Below, in pieces: positions 34,500 through 42,090 of a stretch of DNA of 64,000 nucleotides (positions within the stretch are counted from its first letter, which is position 1; each line of letters starts with the position of its first letter). Origin of the DNA: Sunxiuqinia sp963677175 (GTDB taxonomy: Bacteria; Bacteroidota; Bacteroidia; Bacteroidales; Prolixibacteraceae); the NCBI GenBank assembly GCA_963677175.2, contig CAXXES010000004.1:558001-622000 (forward strand). The letters are read 5' to 3'. Made by a program: the position numbers and the translations under genes. The notes under the pieces were generated by a model that was not told where the DNA came from, did no database searches, and was given only the letters and a program-made list of their open reading frames with translations.

Positions 34500-35210
34500 T
34501 CACCTTTTCTCAATCGGTGCATTAAACCTAAAGCCGATGCCGTGTAGGTTAATGATTTTGATATCGGGGTCGCTTTTCAGGTATTTGCGCAGGCGCGAGA
34601 TGAAAACATCGAGGCTTCGGCCCAGGTAGTAGTCGTCCGATCCCCACACCTTTTTAAGAATGTCAGAGCGGCTCAATACGGTGTTGGAATGTTCGCAAAA
34701 ATACCTTAGCAACTCGGCTTCCTTGTAGGTAAGGGTGCGTTTTTCGTCACCATGTTGCAGGGTCAGGTTGTCAAAAAGAAAGTCGAAGTGGCCCACCCGG
34801 CAACTATTCACTTCATCCGGTTCGCGCTCATCGGTATGGCTTCGTTTCAAAAATACTTTAATGCGAAGCAGCAACTCTTCCATGCTAAATGGCTTGGTAA
34901 TGTAGTCGTCGCCACCAATGGTAAAGCCCTTGATTTTATCTTCGGTCATGGCTTTGGCCGTTAAAAACAGGATGGGAATCGACTGGTCTTTCTCCCTGAT
35001 TTTTTTAGCCAGCGAAAAGCCGTCCATTTTTGGGAGCATCACGTCCAGCAGGCAAAGATCGAACGCATTTTTATCGAATGTTTCGTAGCCTTCCTGCCCA
35101 TCGTCTGCAGCTTTTACATTATAACCCGCCTCTTCCAGGTTGTCACGAATGATAAAGTTGAGGGTTTTGTCGTCTTCAACTAAAAGAATTTTTTTACCGG
35201 TAAGTTCCAT
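34500..35210 (-). CDS. rprY: OmpR/PhoB-family response regulator (RprY-like)
   Basis: 236 residues. Receiver with VEDDKTL, phospho-Asp in LCLLDVMLPKMDG, LFLTAKA and YITKPFSMEEL. C-terminal winged helix with YKEAELLRYF, GRSLDVFISRLRKYL and NLHGIGFRF. The pairing and sequence style match RprY of Bacteroides; the symbol is given on that resemblance. It follows its kinase by 2 bp. Phased TTAACA repeats upstream of the kinase gene could be its autoregulatory site. Confidence 0.85.
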   Translation of the reverse strand: MELTGKKILLVEDDKTLNFIIRDNLEEAGYNVKAADDGQEGYETFDKNAFDLCLLDVMLPKMDGFSLAKKIREKDQSIPILFLTAKAMTEDKIKGFTIGGDDYITKPFSMEELLLRIKVFLKRSHTDEREPDEVNSCRVGHFDFLFDNLTLQHGDEKRTLTYKEAELLRYFCEHSNTVLSRSDILKKVWGSDDYYLGRSLDVFISRLRKYLKSDPDIKIINLHGIGFRFNAPIEKR

Positions 35211-35212
35211 AG

Positions 35213-36595
35213 TTATTTAGAAAATGTAATCGTAAAGATACTTCCTTTTGGCGAATTATCAGAGACTTGAATCTCCCAATGATGCCGTTCAATAATCTTC
35301 CTGACATAATCGAGCCCCAATCCAAAGCCTTTTACATTGTGAATATCGCCGGTCGGAATCCGGTAAAAGCGGGCGAATATCTTTTTGCGGTACTCTTTGG
35401 GAATGCCAATGCCATTGTCGGCAAACTTCAGTTGAATATCCTTTTTGGTTTCGCTCAAAACAACATCAATTTGTGGCGCTTTGTCGCAATATTTGATGGC
35501 ATTATCAAGAATATTGAAAATGACGTTGGAAAAATGCAGTGCGTCGGCCTGGATTCGCCATTCTTCCACCTCGCTTGTAAAATTGATGGTGTATTGGTGT
35601 CCGTTCTGACTGGTTTTAAAATCGGCAATGCTTTTCTGCACAAACTCGTTTAACTCAATCATGGTCAGGTCAAGCTTCAGCCGCTGTTTCTCTATGCTAG
35701 CCATGAGTAAAACCTTATCAACCTGGGACGACAGGCGTTGGGTTTGTTCGCTGATAATGTTGGAGTATTCCCGCAGCCGGTTGGGATGATCCAAAATACG
35801 CGGATCGGAAATCACCTTAGAGGAGAGATCGATTGAGGCAATCGGTGTTCGAAATTCGTGCGTCAGGTTGTTGATGAAGTTTTTTTGGATTTCGCTGAGC
35901 CGCCGTTGTTTGAAAATGACAAACAAGGTGTAGCCGAAAAACAAAATGACAATGAGCAAAAAGCCATTGACTACGTACCAGCCATGCACCTGGCTGCTGT
36001 AGTACTTGGAACGGTTTGGAAAAGACACCCCAAAATAATAGGTGTACTTTTCGCAGGTGGGCAGGCCGCATTCTTTCTTGACGGCCTGGGTTTTATAGTA
36101 TTGTTCGAACAGCGCATCTTCGGCGTCGCATTCATTCGACTGCTTGCTTACCAACAGCGTGCTGGTGAGGCTGTCGTTTTGCTCCATCAGGTGTTTTCCA
36201 TACACCATCTTTTCGTTTTCGCAATCGTAAATGGCAAATTCAAAATCAACTTTCAGGTTGTGGTTTTTAAACTCCTCAATTAAAAAATGCTCGAGCAAGC
36301 CAGGGTGAATATCTTCGTTCACATTCACCACATAATAGTTGTTGGAGATTTGATCTACCGCATTGGGCAGATCCGCTTTTGGTTCCCTTCCATTCACTTT
36401 TTGGTTGTACGAAACCAGTTTATGAGCCACAACATTTAAGGCTTTGGTTGTTGATTCATGAAACTTCCTTTCATTTAAATTAACCGTATTTCGAAGAAAG
36501 AAAAATTGAATCAGAATAATGCCCAAAACCGAGAATGTTGCCAGTATGATGACATATCTTATCGTGTTTCTTCCCATTCCTTTTCGCTTACGCAA
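35213..36595 (-). CDS. rprX: Membrane sensor histidine kinase (RprX-like)
   Basis: 460 residues with TM1 (IRYVIILATFSVLGIILIQF, about 10-29), a periplasmic domain of about 185 residues, and TM2 (VVNGFLLIVILFFGYTLFVIF quoted in part: FLLIVILFFGYTLF, near 215). H-box FINNLTHEFRTPIASI, N-box NILDNAIKYCD, G1 FADNGIGIPKEY, G2 GFGLGLDY. The periplasmic part has paired cysteines (about residues 117-182: CENEK, NECDAED, KECGLPTCEKYT) that may form disulfides and give it a redox or envelope-sensing role (inference). Confidence 0.85.
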   Translation of the reverse strand: MRKRKGMGRNTIRYVIILATFSVLGIILIQFFFLRNTVNLNERKFHESTTKALNVVAHKLVSYNQKVNGREPKADLPNAVDQISNNYYVVNVNEDIHPGLLEHFLIEEFKNHNLKVDFEFAIYDCENEKMVYGKHLMEQNDSLTSTLLVSKQSNECDAEDALFEQYYKTQAVKKECGLPTCEKYTYYFGVSFPNRSKYYSSQVHGWYVVNGFLLIVILFFGYTLFVIFKQRRLSEIQKNFINNLTHEFRTPIASIDLSSKVISDPRILDHPNRLREYSNIISEQTQRLSSQVDKVLLMASIEKQRLKLDLTMIELNEFVQKSIADFKTSQNGHQYTINFTSEVEEWRIQADALHFSNVIFNILDNAIKYCDKAPQIDVVLSETKKDIQLKFADNGIGIPKEYRKKIFARFYRIPTGDIHNVKGFGLGLDYVRKIIERHHWEIQVSDNSPKGSIFTITFSK

Positions 36596-36640
36596 TTGAC
36601 AACCACGAAACTACGGATTCTTTTGAAAAGGATGCATCTG

Positions 36641-36678
36641 TTAACACTTTATTAACAAAAGTTAGTGATGCATTAACA
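36641..36678. promoter_or_regulatory. Phased TTAACA direct repeats in the rprX / DUF1573 divergent region
   Basis: TTAACA occurs at 36641, 36652 and 36673, and TTAGTG at 36662, giving a half-site about every 10-11 bp. This is the usual layout for OmpR/PhoB-type dimers. It lies 46 bp upstream of the rprX start and about 60 bp before the DUF1573 -7 element. Confidence 0.5.
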
Positions 36679-36737
36679 GTGATGAGGTTGAAGCTTTTAT
36701 AGATTTGTTGCTTTATCGTAAAATCATTCTGGATTGT

Positions 36738-36745
36738 TATCTTTG
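36738..36745 (+). promoter_or_regulatory. Promoter -7 element of the DUF1573 gene
   Basis: TATCTTTG matches TAnnTTTG exactly, 37 bp before the ATG at 36782. No TTTG at the ideal -33 spacing was found. Confidence 0.5.
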
Positions 36746-36781
36746 ATCGTCAATTTAACAACTTATTCTAAAATATCGGTT

Positions 36782-37873
36782 ATGAAAAATATTTTTGCTC
36801 TTTTAGTGCTGTTCACCTTTGCTTTTGCCAATATCGGCTTGGGACAAACAGTAAACGCTAAAATTGATTTTGAAACGCTGGAACATGACTTTGGTTCCTT
36901 TAAGGAAGAAGCCGGCCCGCAAACCTACAGTTTTAAGTTTGTCAATAATGGTGCTTCTCCACTCATCCTGAACAACGTTAGGGCATCGTGTGGCTGTACC
37001 ACTCCGCAATGGACGAAAGAGCCTGTAGCTCCGGGGCGTGAAGGGTTTATAAGAGTAAGTTATGACCCGCGTAACCGGCCGGGCCCTTTCAATAAGACGG
37101 TAACCGTTTCGTCGAATGCTGAAAACGCAACCACGATTTTACGAATTAAGGGTGCTGTTGAGCAGCGCGAGAGAACCTTGGCCGAACTATATCCCCGCGA
37201 AATTGGGCCGCTGCGCGCAAAAACCAACCAGCTTTCATTTGTCAACATTAATGAAAATGAGGTAAAAACCGAGGAGCTGGAGTTAGTCAACGATACCGAT
37301 CAGCCGGTGAAAATTGAGTTTAAAACACCTCCTTCGCACTTAACGGCGAAAGCAGTTCCCGAAACGATTCCTGCTAAAGGTAAAGGAAAGATTTCCGTCA
37401 CCTATGATGCCAAGCAACTCAACACCTATGGCTTTATGATGAACCGGATTTATATGAACATCAATGGTGATTCCAACTACCGCTACTCCATCGGGGTTTC
37501 GGCAACCATCGAAGAAGACTTTTCAGCCTTGTCGTCCGAAGAACTGGCCAACGCTCCGGTGGTATCCTTCAATGCAAAAGCGCATGATTTTGGTGATATC
37601 AACCAAGGCGATGCGGTAGAATACACCTTCACTATAAAGAATGAAGGTGAACGCGACCTGATTATTCGCAATGTGAAAACATCGTGTGGCTGTACTGCAG
37701 TTACGCCGGAGAAAAAAATCATCTCGCAAAATGAAGTGGTTCCGCTGAAAGTCAAATTTGATTCGAAGGGAAAACGTGGACGCCAAAACAAGTCCATCAC
37801 CGTTATTACCAATGATCCTAAAAATCCAACGACTATTTTGAGAGTCTCAACGAATATTAACGTCGCCGGATAA
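36782..37873 (+). CDS. Secreted protein with two DUF1573 domains
   Basis: Start at 36782 (MKNIFALLVLFTFAF). 363 residues: a signal peptide ending near GLGQ, a first DUF1573 (about 25-125; LEHDFGSFKEEAG, ASCGCTTPQW), a linker immunoglobulin-like region, and a second DUF1573 (about 260-360; AHDFGDINQGD, TSCGCTAVTP). Each DUF1573 keeps the characteristic S-C-G-C-T. The ASPM/SPD-2/Hydin-like beta-sandwich family is abundant in Bacteroidota and mostly without known function. Divergent from rprX. Confidence 0.85.
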   Translation: MKNIFALLVLFTFAFANIGLGQTVNAKIDFETLEHDFGSFKEEAGPQTYSFKFVNNGASPLILNNVRASCGCTTPQWTKEPVAPGREGFIRVSYDPRNRPGPFNKTVTVSSNAENATTILRIKGAVEQRERTLAELYPREIGPLRAKTNQLSFVNINENEVKTEELELVNDTDQPVKIEFKTPPSHLTAKAVPETIPAKGKGKISVTYDAKQLNTYGFMMNRIYMNINGDSNYRYSIGVSATIEEDFSALSSEELANAPVVSFNAKAHDFGDINQGDAVEYTFTIKNEGERDLIIRNVKTSCGCTAVTPEKKIISQNEVVPLKVKFDSKGKRGRQNKSITVITNDPKNPTTILRVSTNINVAG

Positions 37874-37894
37874 CAACAAAATGAAAAGAATTGA

Positions 37895-37930
37895 AAGCCG
37901 CTTCATATTTTTGGAGTGGCTTATTTTTTT
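37895..37930 (+). terminator. Terminator after the DUF1573 gene
   Basis: AAGCC (37895-37899) and the following bases pair with GGAGTGGCTT ending at 37922, then a T-run (37924-37930). Confidence 0.6.
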
Positions 37931-37972
37931 GTTGTTCGGGTATGTTTTACCTTCGTACAAATTTTTTTATCC

Positions 37973-39097
37973 ATGATAACAGATCACGATTACCATCACA
38001 TCGAAAATGATGGCCAATATAAAGGACTGAATGTCAATAAGGGGATCGACAAACCAGAGACGTTTAATGAAGATTCGATCAGGCGTTTCCTAAAACACAA
38101 GCGCAAAAAAGCGATGACAGCCGATGCTTATGTTGAGGGCGTTTTAGCCGGCAACATTAGCACGCTTAGTCAGGCGGTAACCTTGGTTGAAAGTTCGAAA
38201 AAGGAACACCGGGAGATTGCCAGCGAAATTATTTCCCGATGCCTGCCTTACAGTGGAAAGTCGCTGCGTATTGGCATTACCGGAGTGCCCGGAGTTGGTA
38301 AAAGTACTTTCATCGAATCGATGGGTAAGTTTATTACCCGGCGTGGCGGTAGGCTGGCGGTGTTGGCCATCGATCCCAGCAGCGAACGCTCCAAAGGAAG
38401 TATTCTGGGCGATAAAACCCGCATGGAAGAATTATCTTCCGATGCAAATGCCTACATCCGGCCTTCGCCCTCAGCGGGATCGCTCGGTGGTGTGGCGCGG
38501 AAAACCCGCGAAACCATTGTGCTTTGCGAAGCCGCAGGCTTTGATACCATCTTTATTGAAACCGTTGGTGTGGGACAAAGCGAAACAATGGTTCACTCGA
38601 TGGTCGATTTCTTCTTGCTGCTCATGCTGGCTGGTGCCGGCGATGAGCTGCAAGGCATCAAGCGCGGAATTATGGAAATGGCTGATGCTATCACTATCAA
38701 TAAAGCCGATGGCAACAACATTGAAAAAGCGGAGATGGCCCGTGTGCAGTACCTCAATGCTTTGCACCTGTTTCCGCCAACCGACTCGGGATGGACCCCG
38801 AAAGTGCTGACATGTTCTGCCTTTCATCATATTGGTATCGACAAAATTTGGGGCACCATTGAGGAGTACGTCGAATTAGTGAAAAAAAATGGTTATTTTC
38901 AGCACCGACGAAATGAGCAATCGAGGTACTGGATGTATGAAACTATTAACGACCGCTTAAAGTCTGATTTCTACCAGAATAATGACTTGAAAGAAATGAC
39001 GGCAGCCTTTGAACAGAAGGTACTTGGGCAGGAGATGAGTTCATTTGTCGCCGCTCGCGAATTATTGGAACATTATTATCAATCAAAAAAAGACTAA
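37973..39097 (+). CDS. meaB: Methylmalonyl-CoA mutase-associated GTPase MeaB
   Basis: Start at 37973 (MITDHDYHH). 374 residues. G3E-family GTPase: Walker A GVPGVGKSTFIESMG (about 109-123), IDPSSERSKGSILGDKTRM (switch region), FIETVGVGQSE and the base-recognition NKADG. MeaB loads and protects adenosylcobalamin in methylmalonyl-CoA mutase, a step in propionate metabolism. The mutase subunits are not in the window. 3 bp separate it from the next gene. Confidence 0.93.
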   Translation: MITDHDYHHIENDGQYKGLNVNKGIDKPETFNEDSIRRFLKHKRKKAMTADAYVEGVLAGNISTLSQAVTLVESSKKEHREIASEIISRCLPYSGKSLRIGITGVPGVGKSTFIESMGKFITRRGGRLAVLAIDPSSERSKGSILGDKTRMEELSSDANAYIRPSPSAGSLGGVARKTRETIVLCEAAGFDTIFIETVGVGQSETMVHSMVDFFLLLMLAGAGDELQGIKRGIMEMADAITINKADGNNIEKAEMARVQYLNALHLFPPTDSGWTPKVLTCSAFHHIGIDKIWGTIEEYVELVKKNGYFQHRRNEQSRYWMYETINDRLKSDFYQNNDLKEMTAAFEQKVLGQEMSSFVAARELLEHYYQSKKD

Positions 39098-39100
39098 CAA

Positions 39101-40198
39101 ATGAGAAATTTAGGTTTATTCGTTCTTGTGTTGCTTTTTATTGCTGGTTGCCAAAGCAATTCAGCAAAATATCAGGTTAGCGGCACGGTTGCCGGGCTTG
39201 ATTCGGCCATTGTTTACTTGGTGAAAGCAGAAAAGGGGCAAGCAGTGACTACCGACACCACCGACTTGGTGGGAGGGAAGTTCAAATTTGAGGGAAGCAC
39301 TAAAGTTCCTGAACTGCATTACCTGCGCCTGGGCGACCGGGAGTATTTTGCCCAGTTCTTTCTTGAAAATACAAAAATCGAGGTGGCAGCGTACAAAGAC
39401 AGCTTGCGTAGCACTAAAGTAACAGGTTCGCCTTTAACCGATACGTTTAACGAGTACCTCGACGAAGTGAAGTTGATGAATGACAAGGTCAACGAATATC
39501 AGCAACAGTACTCAGCGGCAGCAGCTAGCGGAAACGAGGATGAAATGGAACGGATTCGAATTGATGCAGAAGCCACCAACGAAAACATGCAGGTTTACGC
39601 CAAAAACTTTGTGAAAGAACATAACAGCTCCATTGTTGCTCCGTTTATTACGCTCACCCAGCTGGCTCAGCCATTGGAATATAACGAACTGAAAGAGCTG
39701 GTTGATTTGTTTCCGGCCGAGCTGGACTCATCGGTATACACCCAGCAGTTGAAAGAAATTGTGGAGCAAAAAGGACGGACTGCCATTGGCACCAAAGCGC
39801 CTGAATTTACAATGAACGACACAGAAGGAAATCCTGTTGCCTTGGCTTCATTTCAGGGAAAATATTTGTTAGTTGACTTTTGGGCAGCTTGGTGTGGTCC
39901 TTGCCGTCAGGAAAATCCTAATATTGTCAGCGCTTACAATGAGTTTAAAGATAAAGACTTCGATATTCTGGGTGTCTCGCTCGATCGCGATAAAGCTGCC
40001 TGGCTGAAAGCCATTGAAGACGACAAGCTGACCTGGACCCAGGTTTCTGATTTGAAGTACTGGCAAAACGAAGCGGCCCAGATGTATGGGGTGAATTCCA
40101 TTCCTCATTCCGTATTGCTCGATCCGCAAGGAGTTATCATTGCTAAAAACCTGCGCGGACAGGAATTGCATGATAAATTGGCCGAACTGTTGAATTAA
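39101..40198 (+). CDS. DUF4369/TlpA-type thiol-disulfide oxidoreductase lipoprotein
   Basis: 365 residues. Lipobox FIAGCQSN (Cys16). DUF4369 domain (about 25-105; VSGTVAGLDSAIVYLV), a helical linker, and a C-terminal thioredoxin/AhpC-TSA domain (about 225-362) with FWAAWCGPCRQENP as redox centre and cis-Pro in SIPHSVLLD. Likely reduces or exchanges disulfides in periplasmic proteins; related proteins in Bacteroidota are often tied to cytochrome maturation or redox stress. Follows meaB closely and is ended by a terminator. Confidence 0.9.
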   Translation: MRNLGLFVLVLLFIAGCQSNSAKYQVSGTVAGLDSAIVYLVKAEKGQAVTTDTTDLVGGKFKFEGSTKVPELHYLRLGDREYFAQFFLENTKIEVAAYKDSLRSTKVTGSPLTDTFNEYLDEVKLMNDKVNEYQQQYSAAAASGNEDEMERIRIDAEATNENMQVYAKNFVKEHNSSIVAPFITLTQLAQPLEYNELKELVDLFPAELDSSVYTQQLKEIVEQKGRTAIGTKAPEFTMNDTEGNPVALASFQGKYLLVDFWAAWCGPCRQENPNIVSAYNEFKDKDFDILGVSLDRDKAAWLKAIEDDKLTWTQVSDLKYWQNEAAQMYGVNSIPHSVLLDPQGVIIAKNLRGQELHDKLAELLN

Positions 40199-40217
40199 TA
40201 AGACAATCATAAAGATA

Positions 40218-40248
40218 AGGCCGGTTCCTTTTGGGGCCGGCTTTTTCT
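40218..40248 (+). terminator. Terminator after the thioredoxin-like lipoprotein gene
   Basis: GCCGG (40220-40224) pairs with CCGGC (40237-40241), followed by TTTTTCTTT. Confidence 0.75.
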
Positions 40249-40357
40249 TTGGGCCTTGGCATGTCAATCGGGCGGTCGGTATTCGCTTCTTTGGAAAACT
40301 TTTTGCAACTTAAACTGTTTTTTAAAGCGATCAATCAAATTCAGTTAATCAATCATT

Positions 40358-41749
40358 ATGAGTTACGATGTATTAGTTATAGGAAGTGGCCCTGGCGGTT
40401 ATGTCGCTGCAATCCGGGCTTCCCAATTAGGTTTTAAGGTAGGAGTTGTTGAAAGAGAAAATCTTGGGGGAGTCTGTCTCAACTGGGGATGTATCCCAAC
40501 CAAGTCTTTACTGAAGAGTATGCAGGCGTTTGACTATGCCAAGCATGCTGCCGATTATGGTGTGAGTATTTCCGGCGAAGTGAAGGTCGACTTTCAGGCC
40601 ATGATTAAACGCAGCCGCGAGGTGGCAGGAGGCATGAGCAAAGGCGTGCAGTTCCTTTTCAAAAAAAATAAGATTGAAATGATCAATGGTTATGGGCGAT
40701 TAAAAGCCAAAGGAACCGTTGAGGTTGAAGATGAAAAAGGGAAGAAAACAACGGTTTCAGCCAAGCACATCATTCTGGCAACCGGAGCGCGTTCGCGTCA
40801 ATTGCCGAACCTGGAGCAGGATGGAAAAAAAATTATTGGCTACCGCGAAGCCATGACCCTGGACAAGCAACCCAAATCGATGGTGGTGGTTGGATCGGGT
40901 GCTATCGGCAGTGAGTTTGCCAACTTTTACCATGCCATCGGTACGGAAGTTACTTTGGTTGAATACATGCCAACTTTAGTTCCGAACGAAGACGAGGAAG
41001 TAGCCAAAACCTTGGAGCGCTCCTTCAAAAAAGATAAAATGAAGGTGATGACCAACGCTTCGGTGGAGTCGGTTGACACAAAAGGCAAGTTGTGCAAAGT
41101 GGTGGTGAAGACTAAAAAAGGTGAAGAAACCATCGAAGCCGAAATCGTTTTGTCGGCAGTGGGAATTGCCCCTAATATTGAAAATATTGGATTGGAAGAA
41201 CTGGGCGTCGAACTGGAAAACGGTAAAGTGAAAGTCGATGATTTTTACCGAACCAATGTGGAAGGCGTTTACGCCATTGGCGACATTGTTCATGGACCAG
41301 CGTTGGCACACGTGGCATCCGCCGAAGGAATTACCTGTGTGGAAAAAATTGCCGGAAAGAACCCGGATCCGATTGATTATGGCAACATTCCCGGGTGTAC
41401 TTACACCAGCCCTGAAGTTTCGTCGCTGGGAATGACGGAGAAAAAAGCCAAGGAGGCTGGTTATGATATTAAAGTAGGAAAGTTTCCTTACTCAGTCAGC
41501 GGAAAAGCAAATGCTGCGGGACAGAAAGAAGGTTTCGTGAAACTGATTTTCGATTCCAAATACGGAGAACTGCTCGGAGCCCACATGATTGGTGGCAACG
41601 TGACCGAGATGATTGCAGAACTGGTGGTGGCCAAAAAACTGGAAATTACCGGGCATGAGTTAATCAAGTCCATTCACCCGCACCCAACCATGAGTGAAGC
41701 GATTATGGAAGCCGCCGCCGCCGCCTACGATGAAGTAATCCATTTGTAG
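40358..41749 (+). CDS. lpdA: Dihydrolipoyl dehydrogenase
   Basis: E3 of 2-oxoacid dehydrogenase or glycine-cleavage complexes: reoxidises dihydrolipoamide with NAD+. FAD loop GSGPGGYVAAIRA (about 8-20), redox disulfide GGVCLNWGCIPTKS (about 38-51), NAD loop VVGSGAIGSEFA (about 173-184), and the C-terminal His-Glu pair in SIHPHPTMSEAI (about 440-451). 463 residues. No E1/E2 genes nearby, so it probably serves several complexes. Confidence 0.95.
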   Translation: MSYDVLVIGSGPGGYVAAIRASQLGFKVGVVERENLGGVCLNWGCIPTKSLLKSMQAFDYAKHAADYGVSISGEVKVDFQAMIKRSREVAGGMSKGVQFLFKKNKIEMINGYGRLKAKGTVEVEDEKGKKTTVSAKHIILATGARSRQLPNLEQDGKKIIGYREAMTLDKQPKSMVVVGSGAIGSEFANFYHAIGTEVTLVEYMPTLVPNEDEEVAKTLERSFKKDKMKVMTNASVESVDTKGKLCKVVVKTKKGEETIEAEIVLSAVGIAPNIENIGLEELGVELENGKVKVDDFYRTNVEGVYAIGDIVHGPALAHVASAEGITCVEKIAGKNPDPIDYGNIPGCTYTSPEVSSLGMTEKKAKEAGYDIKVGKFPYSVSGKANAAGQKEGFVKLIFDSKYGELLGAHMIGGNVTEMIAELVVAKKLEITGHELIKSIHPHPTMSEAIMEAAAAAYDEVIHL

Positions 41750-41776
41750 TACAATAAAGTTTTAGGTTAACATGAG

Positions 41777-41817
41777 AGCCGTTTCGGGAGATATTTCCGG
41801 AGCGGCTTTCTTTTTTG
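41777..41817 (+). terminator. Terminator after lpdA
   Basis: AGCCG (41777-41781) pairs with CGGCT (41803-41807); inner TCGGGA and TCCGGA extend the stem. TTTCTTTTTT follows. The rest of the lpdA-katG gap (to 42090) has no supportable gene. Confidence 0.7.
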
Positions 41818-42090
41818 TCGCTTCCCGTTACATGCGATCAGCCTGTTTTTCATGCATTTAATTTCGAACAATTCGTTGATTTTCATGTTTTTGAAGTTTG
41901 AGGCCTCGGCCATTTATTGACAGGATAAGGCTCCGGTGCCTGGAAGAGAGAGGTTGAAAAATACTAGGGTCGTAGTCGGAATTGAGTTTCGGGTCATAGG
42001 TTTTCTCTATGTCAGGATAGAAACTTCGAATAAAAATCACAGTAGGAATTTTCGTAAATTGTAACTCATAACCAGAAAAATTAATCAAAA

